A stretch of 64,000 nt of DNA, from positions 20,726-84,725 of the forward strand of contig NZ_JZDQ02000030.1 of assembly GCF_000960475.2 (NCBI RefSeq), given 5' to 3'. Positions 56,361 to 64,000 of this stretch are shown here, piece after piece. The DNA comes from Nocardioides luteus (GTDB lineage: Bacteria > Actinomycetota > Actinomycetes > Propionibacteriales > Nocardioidaceae). The translations under genes were made by a program, and so were the position numbers. The notes under the pieces were generated by a model. The model did no database searches, was not told where the DNA came from, and saw only the letters and a program-made list of their open reading frames with translations. Position 1 is the first letter of the stretch, and each line of letters starts with the position of its first letter.

Positions 56361-57746
56361 TCAGGCAGAGCTCGCGCGGGCACGGCGACGCACCGTATTC
56401 ACGGTGCCGTCGAGGACGACGAAGGCGACGAGGGTGACCCCGAAGACCGGCATCGCCCAGCCCAGGGCACCCGCCGCAAGAAACACCACAACCAGCATCG
56501 GCACCGACAGGTTGCGCCACACCGGCGCCGGGGAGGAACGCCCGGGCCGCGTGGGCCGGCGCTGCCACCACATCCGATATCCCAGCCCCAGGAGCGCGAG
56601 CGATCCCAAGGCCAGCAGGGCCAGTGCAAGCTGATTGGCCAGACCGAACAGGGTGCCGCTGTGGGCATCGACACCGATGCTGGTGAGCTTGGCCATCAGC
56701 GGGTAGTCCTCCCAGCCCTGGCGGGCAGTGATCTGCTCGGTGTAGGGATCGATGACGACGGAGGTCTTGCGGATCGGCAGACCGTCGGACGACTCCTTGA
56801 CGGTGAAGGGCCCGTCGGCGGCGTACGGCGGGAGGAGAGTGAGTTCACCCTGCAGGCCTTCCGACCTGGCCACCTCAACCACACGGTCGAAGCTGATCGG
56901 CTCAGCACCGCCCACCGGCGTCACCTCCGGCGCGGAAAGCGAAGGGGTCTTGCCGTTCAGGGCGGTGATCGCGGCGTCGACGCGGCCGCCGGCATAGTTC
57001 GACCAGGTCAGGCCGGTGATGCTGATGCCGAGCAGCCCGACCGCCAGCCAGAGACCCAGGGCCCCGTGCCAGGACCGATGGCGTGCACGTCCCTTCGCGG
57101 TGAGGGACGGAACCAGCACGGCCCGTAGGGATCGGCCACGGGCGCGTTTGCCGAGCCACAGGACCAGGCCACCGAGCACGATGAAGGGCAGCCAGCTGGC
57201 AACGAACTCGGAATAGAGCCGCCCGAGGTCGCCCAGGTGCAGGTTGCCGTGGAACTCGCGCAGCCACACCTGCGCGGGTGGTCGGTTGGCCACGGTGACC
57301 AGCTCGCCGTTGACGCCAGCCGTGTACGGATCGACGTACACGGTCAGCGACTCCGAGGAGAAGTCGCTCCCGGTCTGTTTCAGGCCTTCGATGCCCCCGA
57401 GCACCACCTGGGTGGTTCGGTCGGCGTCCTCTGCCGGAATGACCGAGGTGACGTGTGCGTCCGGATGGACGGCGAGCGCGGCCGCGACCTGCTCCGACAG
57501 CGGACGCGGGCTTCCTGTCTCCGCCTCCACATACAGCTTGTCGCCGTACAGCACATCGTTGATCTGGGGAGCGAACGCATAGGCCAGGCCGGTCAACGCC
57601 AACACCGCGAGGAACGGCGCGACCAGAAGACCCGCCATGAAGTGCACGCGTCGAGCGAGCAACCACAACACGGTGCCGGAACGCTTTCGATCGCGCGTGC
57701 CGACACCTGCGCGGGGCGGTGAGGGTTCAGTGGGGATCGTGGTCAT
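56361..57746 (-). CDS. PepSY-associated membrane protein
   Basis: The 461-aa protein has four or more membrane helices with a PepSY_TM layout: RRVHFMAGLLVAPFLAVLALTGLAY near residue 33, a periplasmic part, WLREFHGNLHLGDLGRL near 160, ARHRSWHGALGLWLAVGLLG near 220, and a long second periplasmic part with IDPYTEQITARQGWEDYP. Members (PiuB/FsqB-like) are linked to metal uptake or electron transfer to metal centres. The conserved His in VHF, FHGNLH and WHG could bind haem or copper. It is transcribed toward copD from the shared copper intergenic region. Confidence 0.88.
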   Translation of the reverse strand: MTTIPTEPSPPRAGVGTRDRKRSGTVLWLLARRVHFMAGLLVAPFLAVLALTGLAYAFAPQINDVLYGDKLYVEAETGSPRPLSEQVAAALAVHPDAHVTSVIPAEDADRTTQVVLGGIEGLKQTGSDFSSESLTVYVDPYTAGVNGELVTVANRPPAQVWLREFHGNLHLGDLGRLYSEFVASWLPFIVLGGLVLWLGKRARGRSLRAVLVPSLTAKGRARHRSWHGALGLWLAVGLLGISITGLTWSNYAGGRVDAAITALNGKTPSLSAPEVTPVGGAEPISFDRVVEVARSEGLQGELTLLPPYAADGPFTVKESSDGLPIRKTSVVIDPYTEQITARQGWEDYPLMAKLTSIGVDAHSGTLFGLANQLALALLALGSLALLGLGYRMWWQRRPTRPGRSSPAPVWRNLSVPMLVVVFLAAGALGWAMPVFGVTLVAFVVLDGTVNTVRRRARASSA

Positions 57747-58281
57747 GCCGGACCTTCCTTCTGGAGCCGCCTTGGTAAACGCAGGTAAGACTGGGCATGT
57801 CCTCTCCTTTTAACTTTTCCCTCCTCGCACCCAATTGGTTGTGGATGTTTCAGAGGTATGTTTTGGGCATTTCAGGGTTTCGAGAATCCATGTGGGACCG
57901 GATAGCCAGTAGGCCGACCAGGTATGTCCGATTCGTCGCTGCAACGTAACGCAACAGTAAAAAGACCCAACCGGCATCCGACTTTGCCTTTTCGGCGGCT
58001 ACTTCCACGCGCGTATTAGAGGCCCCCGCATAAACACCCCGGGGTATTATCGACGTGAAACCACCGGGGGTATTATCAGGAACGGAACCCGCCCGTTTTT
58101 CCTCGTCGCTACCCGATTCTTAATGCCCTCGTGAGGTTGTGAGGTCCCATTAACGAGTAGATTTCCCGCAGGGTTCTGGGGCCTTAATGAGCGCAGGATG
58201 TAGTGGATTGCACTCCTCGGAATCCCCATATCTTCACCTTGGAGCCCCGAAATCAATGCGCTAAAAAGAGAGGCATTCTCT
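57747..58281. other. 535-bp divergent copper intergenic region
   Basis: This is the AT-richest long spacer in the window. It separates the PepSY gene (minus) from the 766-aa propeller gene (plus) and should hold both promoters. Apart from the CsoR-like boxes at 58035-58077 and a possible hairpin at the start codon, I see no gene on either strand. Confidence 0.6.
58035..58077. promoter_or_regulatory. Tandem CsoR-like boxes
   Basis: CACCCCGGGGTATTATC (58035-58051) and CCACCGGGGGTATTATC (58061-58077) are near-identical direct repeats 26 nt apart. The first contains the palindrome ACCCCGGGGT. Actinobacterial CsoR sites are pseudo-palindromes of the form TACCC-GGGTA, so copper-responsive control is likely. 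No csoR gene is in the window. Confidence 0.5.
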
Positions 58282-60582
58282 ATGTCTGAATTAGCTCCCC
58301 AAGGCTTCTTGGGGTCCAGGAAGCGACGACGCCGGCTCGGCGCAGTGGCCGTGGCAGCGGCCTCGGCGATCACGGCGGCGAGCCTGGCCACGATGCCGGC
58401 GGTCGGCCAGCAGCCGATCGGGGTGGGCCCGCTCCCCATCACCTTCGACATCACCGACGAGAACGGAGGATGGTTCGACGCCGGTCTCGACCTCTTCGGC
58501 AGCAAGTCCCTCGCGGTCGCCGTGCTCCCCCGGGTCAGCGCTGCTGGCGGCTTGCCCTCCGTCGGTGGCCCGGTGCTGCCGACTGACGCCTCGCTGGTGG
58601 AGAACCTTGTCGGCGGCCTCAGCACCGCTGGCGGGACGAGTGCCCCGACCGACCCGCTGGCTCTCAACTCGACCCTGGCCACCGTGCAGGGCATCGCGAA
58701 GTCCTCGCCCGAGGCGGCCTCCAAGGCCGCCGAGGCCAAGGATCTGATCGGCGAGCTCAAGGCGACCGTCGCCGACATGCCGGCGGACGAGCCGGTCGAC
58801 CTGGCCTCGCTGCCCGTCGGCGTGGACCTGATGGGTGTCTTGGACTCCCTCCAGGAATTCGCAGTCGACGGCCCCCCGGTCTCCGTCACGTTCAACGTGG
58901 ACCCGGCCAAGTCTCAGGGAATCCGCAACCCGATCGGGCTGATCGCCCCGGAGGGGGCGGACGAGTTCCCGTACATGGATGCCAAGGGCGCCTTCTACGG
59001 CAAGAAGACGATTCAGCTCACCGAGCCGGGGCTGTACGCCTTCACCGACTCGGTCGCGCCCTACATGCTCGGCGCGGTCGTGGTCGACGACCCGCTCACG
59101 TTGGGTCTCGACTTCGGCGAGAAGCTGGTGGTCAACGGCAAGCCCGAGGCCGTTCCGTCGAACGCCGACATCATCCAGCGGCTGGTGAACGCCTTCTTCA
59201 CGATCACCAACCCGAACAACTGGCAGGAGTTCAGCTCCACCAAGGACGTCGCCTGGAACCCGGTCCAGCCGCCTGCCCCGATCCTGCAGTACGACGCAGA
59301 CGGCAAGCCGGTGCTGATCCCGAACCTGGACGCGTACTTCGACCAGAAGTTCGGGTACCCGAAGAAGCTGGCCGCGACGAAGAAGCCGACCACCCCTGGT
59401 GTTGGTGAGGTCTGGATCGCCACTCAGATGGAGGACTACGCAGGGAAGAAGAAGCACGGCTCCATCACGAAGATCAACGCCGAGGACTGGACGATCGATC
59501 GGAAGATCGCAGCCCCCGAGATCAACATGAACAACGTCCACAACATGTGGACGGACAAGAACTACAAGTACGTGTACGGCAACGAGTGGTTCGACAGCGA
59601 GACCGACGTGTTCGACCGGGCGACCGGCAAGTTCGTACGGAGCCTCGAGGTCGGCCCCAACCCGGCGCACGTGATGACCCGTCCGGGCAACGACAACCTG
59701 ACGATCGGCATCAACGCCGGGACGGACATCGTCGAGGCGGCGCCGGGTGCCACGAAGGTCGTTCAGCGCATCCACGCCGACCCGGACAGCGGCATGACTC
59801 CGCACCCGCACGCGCACTGGACCAGCCATGACGGCAAGACCGTCGTCGCGCCGAACACGATGACCTCGGAGGCCGTCATCGCCGACCTCGACACGGGGAA
59901 GGTCAGGCACGAGCCCGTCGGTGCCTTCCCGATCGCCACGTCGATGACGCCGGACTCGAAGAAGGCGTACCTGTCCAACTTCCTGGGCATGAGCGTGTCG
60001 TGCGTGTCGCTGGAGGAGGACGCGTGTGCGACCCCCGATGGCAGTGTGGCCAAGAACTCCACGATCGATCTGTGGCAGAACTACGACCCGCAGACCGGTC
60101 CCGAGGCGGGCAAGTCGTGGGGCGGACTGACCATCCAGCTCCCGGTGAGCCCGGACGGTAAGGCGCTGCTGGCGGTGAACACCCTGTCCCAGACGGTCAA
60201 CGTGATCGACCCGAAGACGAACAAGTTGATCAAGGACCTGCCGTGCAACGCCGGTTGCCACGGCGCCAACTTCGGCGCCAAGAAGGGTGGCGGCTACTAC
60301 GCCTACGTCTCCAACAAGTTCTCCAACGCCACCCAGGTCATCGACATCGACCCGAACAACGACGGCGACATCTCGGATGCCGCCGTCGCTGGCCAGCTGA
60401 CGCTGGGGCCGACGGCGGACACCAAGATGGACGACGAGCTCGTTGCCCACCCCGGTGTGGGTGGACAGGGCGTCCTGGCCATCCCGCTGGTCTACAACGG
60501 CTGGTCACAGGAGATCCCGGAGGCCTGGCGAAAGGGCCTGACCTGCGAGCAGATCAACCCGATCGACGAGTCGGCCTGCTGA
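58282..60582 (+). CDS. Secreted copper-type propeller protein (NosZ-like appearance)
   Basis: The 766-aa protein has an Arg-rich export signal (RKRRRRLGAVAVAAAS), a roughly 110-residue helical spacer, and a cupredoxin-like beta domain (about residues 195-270: VSVTFNVDP, then LTEPGLYAFTDSVAPYMLGAVVV). A large propeller follows with blades such as NMNNVHNMWTDKNYKYVYG, GPNPAHVMTRPGND, TPHPHAHWTSHDGKTVV (His cluster near residue 507) and PCNAGCHGANFG (C-x3-C-H near residue 654). The propeller recalls the N-terminal domain of nitrous-oxide reductase and YncE-like proteins, but there is no CuA domain. Copper or haem binding is inferred from the motifs and neighbours. Confidence 0.72.
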   Translation: MSELAPQGFLGSRKRRRRLGAVAVAAASAITAASLATMPAVGQQPIGVGPLPITFDITDENGGWFDAGLDLFGSKSLAVAVLPRVSAAGGLPSVGGPVLPTDASLVENLVGGLSTAGGTSAPTDPLALNSTLATVQGIAKSSPEAASKAAEAKDLIGELKATVADMPADEPVDLASLPVGVDLMGVLDSLQEFAVDGPPVSVTFNVDPAKSQGIRNPIGLIAPEGADEFPYMDAKGAFYGKKTIQLTEPGLYAFTDSVAPYMLGAVVVDDPLTLGLDFGEKLVVNGKPEAVPSNADIIQRLVNAFFTITNPNNWQEFSSTKDVAWNPVQPPAPILQYDADGKPVLIPNLDAYFDQKFGYPKKLAATKKPTTPGVGEVWIATQMEDYAGKKKHGSITKINAEDWTIDRKIAAPEINMNNVHNMWTDKNYKYVYGNEWFDSETDVFDRATGKFVRSLEVGPNPAHVMTRPGNDNLTIGINAGTDIVEAAPGATKVVQRIHADPDSGMTPHPHAHWTSHDGKTVVAPNTMTSEAVIADLDTGKVRHEPVGAFPIATSMTPDSKKAYLSNFLGMSVSCVSLEEDACATPDGSVAKNSTIDLWQNYDPQTGPEAGKSWGGLTIQLPVSPDGKALLAVNTLSQTVNVIDPKTNKLIKDLPCNAGCHGANFGAKKGGGYYAYVSNKFSNATQVIDIDPNNDGDISDAAVAGQLTLGPTADTKMDDELVAHPGVGGQGVLAIPLVYNGWSQEIPEAWRKGLTCEQINPIDESAC

Positions 60583-60603
60583 TCACCATCTGACACCACC
60601 GAC

Positions 60604-60639
60604 GGTCCGGGGCTGGGCAACGCTGCCCAGCCCCGGACC
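60604..60639 (+). terminator. Strong hairpin after the propeller gene
   Basis: GGTCCGGGGCTGGGCA and its complement form a perfect 16-bp stem with a 4-nt loop (ACGC), starting 21 nt past the stop codon. No T-run follows. It is the most stable simple hairpin in the window. Confidence 0.75.
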
Positions 60640-60650
60640 CATCCCCACCT

Positions 60651-60695
60651 GGGCCCAGCATCCCGACGACATCAGGCCGGGATGTCGCTGGGCCC
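60651..60695 (+). terminator. Second hairpin in tandem
   Basis: GGGCCCAGC-ATCCCG (60651-60665) pairs with CGGGAT-(GTC bulge)-GCTGGGCCC (60678-60695). Together with the hairpin at 60604 it insulates the propeller gene from the CopC-CopD fusion gene. Confidence 0.6.
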
Positions 60696-60736
60696 GACCA
60701 GTTCCCAAGACTTCTAATCATGCGAGAGGCTTGCCG

Positions 60737-62074
60737 ATGACTGCGCAGGAGATTCGCCCACGGACTGTCACAACCCCACCCCGCCCCGGGTTCCGTCGGC
60801 GCGTGATCGGGCTGATTGTGTTGGTCGCAGTCTGCTGGGGAGTGTTGCTCACGGTGCTGCCGTCGCCGTCCGGCGACCCGGTGCTGGTCTCGTTGAGCCC
60901 GGGCGACGGCGAGACGGTCAAGTCCCCCGACGAGGTCCGGATCACGTTCGACCGGCCGGTCCCCGCGGAGCTCGCGACGGTCCAGATGACCGATCCCGCA
61001 GGCGAGCGCATCGTGTCGACCCGGCCGTACAACCCAGCGGGGGCCGACGACACGATCGCCGTGCCGATGCCGAAGACCCGCTACGAGGGGATCTACACGG
61101 TCGTCTGGTCTGTGCCTTCCAGCACCCTCGAACCGATGGTCGGGTCGTCGAACTTCTCGGTGTTCTCCTCGGCGAGGCTCACCGCGGTCCCGGGGCTCGT
61201 CGTCGACCGTGACCCGGTCATCGTCACGGTGTACACGATTGCGGGAACCCTCGCGACAGCCGCCCTGGTGCTCGGTGTCGGGACCGTGTTCGCGCTCGTG
61301 GTCGCCTGGCCCCAGGGTGCCCGCCGCCGGGGATCGCGCCGTCTGCTCCGCTACACGTGGGCCACCTTGGTGCTGGCGACGCTCGTGTCCCTGCTCTCGT
61401 TCGGCGGCTACGCCGCCCGGACCTCGCTCGGTGACGCGTTCGACCCGGCGCTCCTCGCCGGGACGGTCAAGTCGGACATCGGGGCGGCGCTCCTGGCCAG
61501 GCTGCTCATCCTGGTGCCGCTCACACTCGGCTTCTGGCAGCTCCTGCGAAGCGAGCCCGCCCGGACCTCGGCCGAGCGCTGGACCTCCGCGCTGACAGTG
61601 CTCGGCGCCGCCTCGGCGTTGGCGGCGACCTGGGTCTTCGCCCGCCCCCAGGCACCGGCAGGACCAGGGCCGGTCAGCGTGGCCGAGGGCATCGCACTCC
61701 TGCTCGCTGCTGCGGTCGGCGTCGGGGCCGCGGTGATGCAGTGGACGGTCCTGCGTCGATCCGGAGGACGGACGGCGCCCGCCACACGGCTGCTCGCCCG
61801 GATCATGCCGGTGGCCGGTGTGTTGCTGCTCCTGCTCACGGCGAGCACGACCGACGGCTGGCGGCCGATCGCGTACGGCGCGCTGGCGGTGGTGGTCGTC
61901 GGCACGGGGGTGGCGCTCCTGTACCGGGAGCGGCGGCGTAGATCCGACCACGACAAGGGCGACCGCCGACGAGACAAGCCCGCTCGCCGGCGGCTGCAGG
62001 AGGTCGCCACGGTCTTGGCCGCGACCACCGTCGTGGCGCTCGCCGCCCTCCCCGGCTCGGCCCTCCCCGGTTAG
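60737..62074 (+). CDS. CopC-CopD fusion protein without copper ligands
   Basis: The 445-aa protein has an N-terminal membrane helix (VIGLIVLVAVCWGVLLTVL), a CopC-like beta domain (LVSLSPGDGETVKSPDEVRITFDRPV), and about eight CopD-like helices plus a basic cytoplasmic loop and a last helix. The CopC part has no N-terminal HxH, and the DGH ligand motif is replaced (SSTLEPMVGSSNF), so the usual Cu(II) site is gone. A structural or regulatory role is possible. GAGAGGC precedes the ATG. Strong hairpins precede it, suggesting its own promoter nearby. Confidence 0.85.
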   Translation: MTAQEIRPRTVTTPPRPGFRRRVIGLIVLVAVCWGVLLTVLPSPSGDPVLVSLSPGDGETVKSPDEVRITFDRPVPAELATVQMTDPAGERIVSTRPYNPAGADDTIAVPMPKTRYEGIYTVVWSVPSSTLEPMVGSSNFSVFSSARLTAVPGLVVDRDPVIVTVYTIAGTLATAALVLGVGTVFALVVAWPQGARRRGSRRLLRYTWATLVLATLVSLLSFGGYAARTSLGDAFDPALLAGTVKSDIGAALLARLLILVPLTLGFWQLLRSEPARTSAERWTSALTVLGAASALAATWVFARPQAPAGPGPVSVAEGIALLLAAAVGVGAAVMQWTVLRRSGGRTAPATRLLARIMPVAGVLLLLLTASTTDGWRPIAYGALAVVVVGTGVALLYRERRRRSDHDKGDRRRDKPARRRLQEVATVLAATTVVALAALPGSALPG

Positions 62075-62150
62075 GAACCGGCCGGCGCACAGCACCACTG
62101 TCGTGGCACGCGTGGGCGCCTTTCAGACACGACTCACACGAGAGGTACCC

Positions 62151-62618
62151 ATGCCTACGCACCAACGCCCTCTCGGGCGATTCAGCACCACCATCGCTGC
62201 GACGTTCACACTCGTCCTCGCGCTCGCCGCGTGCGCAGGTGCCGGCGAGGACACCGCCCCACCGGCCGGGCGGGCTGACGCAAAATCCTCTGTGACCCCC
62301 TCGGTTGCCACATCGCCTGCAGCTCCGGTCACCCCCACAACCGAGCCGACCGACCTCGGTCCGGTTCTCACGGTCACGATCGACGGGGACGAGGTGTCGC
62401 CCAATGCGGAGGAGATCGACCTCGGCACCGGGGAGAAGCTTCTCGTCGAGATCGACTCCGATCGAGCCGGCGAGCTGCACGTCCACGCCGCGTCTGAGCA
62501 GTTTGTCGAATTCGCCGAGGGAACCACGAAGAGCGAGATCGTCGTGAACACGCCCGGCACCGTCGAGGTCGAGGACCACGACACCAGCGCCGTCGTCGCC
62601 CTCATCGAGGTGCGCTGA
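62151..62618 (+). CDS. Cupredoxin-like lipoprotein
   Basis: The 155-aa protein has a lipoprotein signal with LALAAC (Cys28), a Thr/Pro/Ala-rich linker, and a roughly 85-residue beta-sandwich (VLTVTIDGDEVSPNAEEIDL, LHVHAASEQFVEF, VEVEDHDTSAVVALIEV). His residues in LHVH and EDHD could bind copper, but the type-1 Cys is absent. GAGAGGT lies just upstream of the ATG. It is followed after 1 nt by the membrane-protein gene, so the two are probably co-translated. Confidence 0.8.
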   Translation: MPTHQRPLGRFSTTIAATFTLVLALAACAGAGEDTAPPAGRADAKSSVTPSVATSPAAPVTPTTEPTDLGPVLTVTIDGDEVSPNAEEIDLGTGEKLLVEIDSDRAGELHVHAASEQFVEFAEGTTKSEIVVNTPGTVEVEDHDTSAVVALIEVR

Positions 62619-62619
62619 C

Positions 62620-63948
62620 TTGTTCCCCCTGATCCTGCCCATGCATGGCCTGGGCGGCGGCGCCGACCTGCCCATTCCTGCCCCCTTGGCGATCGCGGGC
62701 GGTACCGCCGCCCTCGCGCTGTCCTTCCTCGTTCTGCTGCTGGCGTGGCGTACGCCTCGGTTCGCAACGACCGGCGGCGAACGAACCGTCCACGTGGCTC
62801 TCGCAGCATTCCTGGACAGTCGCGGCTGGACCCTGACCATCCGCACACTCGGGATGACGTTCTTCTGCTTCATGCTCTGGCCCGCGCTGTTCGGGCCGGA
62901 CCTGCTGAACAACCCCACCTTTGGCGTGGTCTACGTCTGGCTCTGGGTCGGCATCGTCCCGGCTTCGCTGCTGTTCGGCCGCTTCTACCGTGCTGTCAGC
63001 CCGGCCCGCACTCTCCACTTGTTCCTCGCGAAGGTCGCGGGGCGACCACCTGGCGAAGGCATCCGCCGGTATCCCGCCCAGCTGGGGTACTGGCCCGCAG
63101 CGATAGGTCTGTTCGCCTTCGTCTGGCTCGAGCTCGTCTCACCCCAAGCGAACTACCTGGGCTCGGTTCGCGCCTGGTTCGCGTGCTACCTCGCGGCGAT
63201 GTTGCTCGGCGGTGCGATCTTCGGCGAACGATGGCTCGAGCGGGCCGACCCGTTCGAGGTCTACTCCACCCTTCTGGCCCACCTCTCACCGTGGGCCCAC
63301 AACGACGAAGGCGACCTCGTCTGGATCAGTCCGCTGCGCCACCTTGCCCGTGTGCCAGGCGAAGCAGGACTGGTGGCCACGGTCGCCGTCCTCCTTGCAA
63401 GCACCGCATACGACAGCTGGCGCGAGAGCGTGACCTGGATCCGGTTCGTCCAGTCCAGCGGCATCGACCAGACCGTGTTGGGAACGGCCGGGCTCCTGAC
63501 GGCGGTCACCGTCGTCGGGGTCGTCTTCATGGCGGCGTCGATGGCAACAAGGGTCGAGGAGAGCGTCGATCGCTGGCAGGTCCCGCGTCAGCTCGCTCAC
63601 TCCATCGTCCCGATCGTCGTCGGCTACATGGTGGCGCACTACCTGAGCTTCTTCGTACAGGTCGGCTCACAGACTCTGATTCAGATCAGCGACCCCATCG
63701 GAACCGGGGCGAATCTGTTCGGGACCGGCGGCTGGGAGGTCAACTACTGGTTCTCCCAGCATGCGACCTTCCTGGCCACGACCAAGGTGGTCTCCATCGT
63801 GACCGGGCACGTCTTGGGCGTCATCGCAGCTCACGACCGTTCCCTGGAGATTCTCCCACGCCGTCACCAGGTCGCTGGCCAGCTGCCGCTACTCGTCGCG
63901 ATGGTGCTCTACACCTATATGGGTCTCTACCTGCTGTTCGGCGCCTGA
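62620..63948 (+). CDS. Polytopic membrane protein in the copper gene group
   Basis: The 442-aa product has about ten membrane helices. It begins LPMHGLGGGADLPIPAPL, which puts a His close to the outer face. Other marked features are WERADPFEVYSTL in the form ERADPFEVY near residue 208, HLSPWAHNDEG near 222, and a C-terminal half with AHSIVPIVVGYMVAHYLSFF and FSQHATFLATTKVVSIVTGHVLG. The paired His in helices suggests a metal or haem site. I cannot name the family. The TTG at 62620 follows GAGGTG; the ATG at 62641 is the alternative. Confidence 0.75.
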   Translation: MFPLILPMHGLGGGADLPIPAPLAIAGGTAALALSFLVLLLAWRTPRFATTGGERTVHVALAAFLDSRGWTLTIRTLGMTFFCFMLWPALFGPDLLNNPTFGVVYVWLWVGIVPASLLFGRFYRAVSPARTLHLFLAKVAGRPPGEGIRRYPAQLGYWPAAIGLFAFVWLELVSPQANYLGSVRAWFACYLAAMLLGGAIFGERWLERADPFEVYSTLLAHLSPWAHNDEGDLVWISPLRHLARVPGEAGLVATVAVLLASTAYDSWRESVTWIRFVQSSGIDQTVLGTAGLLTAVTVVGVVFMAASMATRVEESVDRWQVPRQLAHSIVPIVVGYMVAHYLSFFVQVGSQTLIQISDPIGTGANLFGTGGWEVNYWFSQHATFLATTKVVSIVTGHVLGVIAAHDRSLEILPRRHQVAGQLPLLVAMVLYTYMGLYLLFGA

Positions 63949-64000
63949 ACCCGTCAGCCGACCGCTCGCCGCGCTGGGGCGTGGTGGCCGCTACCTCAGA

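Noticed and set aside
58291..60450. 719-codon frame antisense to the propeller gene
   Set aside because: Val/Arg/Asp-rich shadow sequence without hydrophobic core or motifs. The plus-strand frame has a signal sequence and blades.

Overview
The window is high-GC actinobacterial DNA, most likely from the Nocardioidaceae (Nocardioides or a close relative). The basis is the GC-rich third codon positions, a DtxR/IdeR-type iron regulator, a eukaryote-type UDP-glucose pyrophosphorylase, a serC / citrate synthase / pdxH neighbourhood, and the moeA(glp)-moaC-mog-acetyltransferase-sepX(glpR) order typical of Actinobacteria. Family and genus are inferred from gene content; no rRNA gene is present to test them.

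Positions 1-50,000 look like core chromosome. In order they hold: a DUF4232 tail, a secreted GDPD phosphodiesterase and a PPOX protein; an iron/siderophore-type ABC importer on the minus strand, facing a geranylgeranyl-reductase-family gene and a tandem Nudix protein; an ornithine-cyclodeaminase-family protein, an MHS-type transporter and a 933-aa FAD/Fe-S dehydrogenase; a 28-aa membrane peptide coupled to a methyltransferase and a secreted propeller protein; serC, citA and pdxH; a GH42 beta-galactosidase; a subtilisin-like protease; a TetR-controlled heterodimeric ABC exporter; an MFS drug exporter with its MarR regulator, preceded by a leader-peptide/terminator region; the iron regulator; a sirtuin; a LacI-controlled aldolase/Nramp-like operon; an aspartate aminotransferase; tRNA-Arg; an LCP protein; mscL; and the moeA/sepX cell-division and molybdenum-cofactor operon, ending at tRNA-Ala.

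From about 50,000 onward the DNA looks accessory. It has longer and more AT-rich spacers, a decayed transporter pseudogene, an ArsR-ArsC fusion and several unrecognised genes. A copper gene group then fills 54,636-63,948: CopC, CopD, a PepSY membrane protein, a 766-aa secreted protein with a NosZ-like propeller appearance, a CopC-CopD fusion without the usual copper ligands, a cupredoxin-like lipoprotein and an unassigned polytopic membrane protein. Two tandem CsoR-like boxes lie in the 535-bp gap in the middle. This group is one of the two best candidates for an undescribed system.

The other is the 327-bp leader upstream of the MFS exporter. It combines a promoter, a 14-nt perfect Shine-Dalgarno sequence, a 12-codon ORF, mutually exclusive hairpins and an intrinsic-type terminator. 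A second promoter follows, overlapped by two MarR-type palindromes.

Two patterns recur. At least ten core genes have a TAnnnT hexamer 6-7 nt before the start codon and no Shine-Dalgarno sequence, as expected for leaderless mRNAs. Three intergenic regions at gene 3' ends carry elaborate nested palindromes. No CRISPR array, rRNA, integrase or transposase gene was found.
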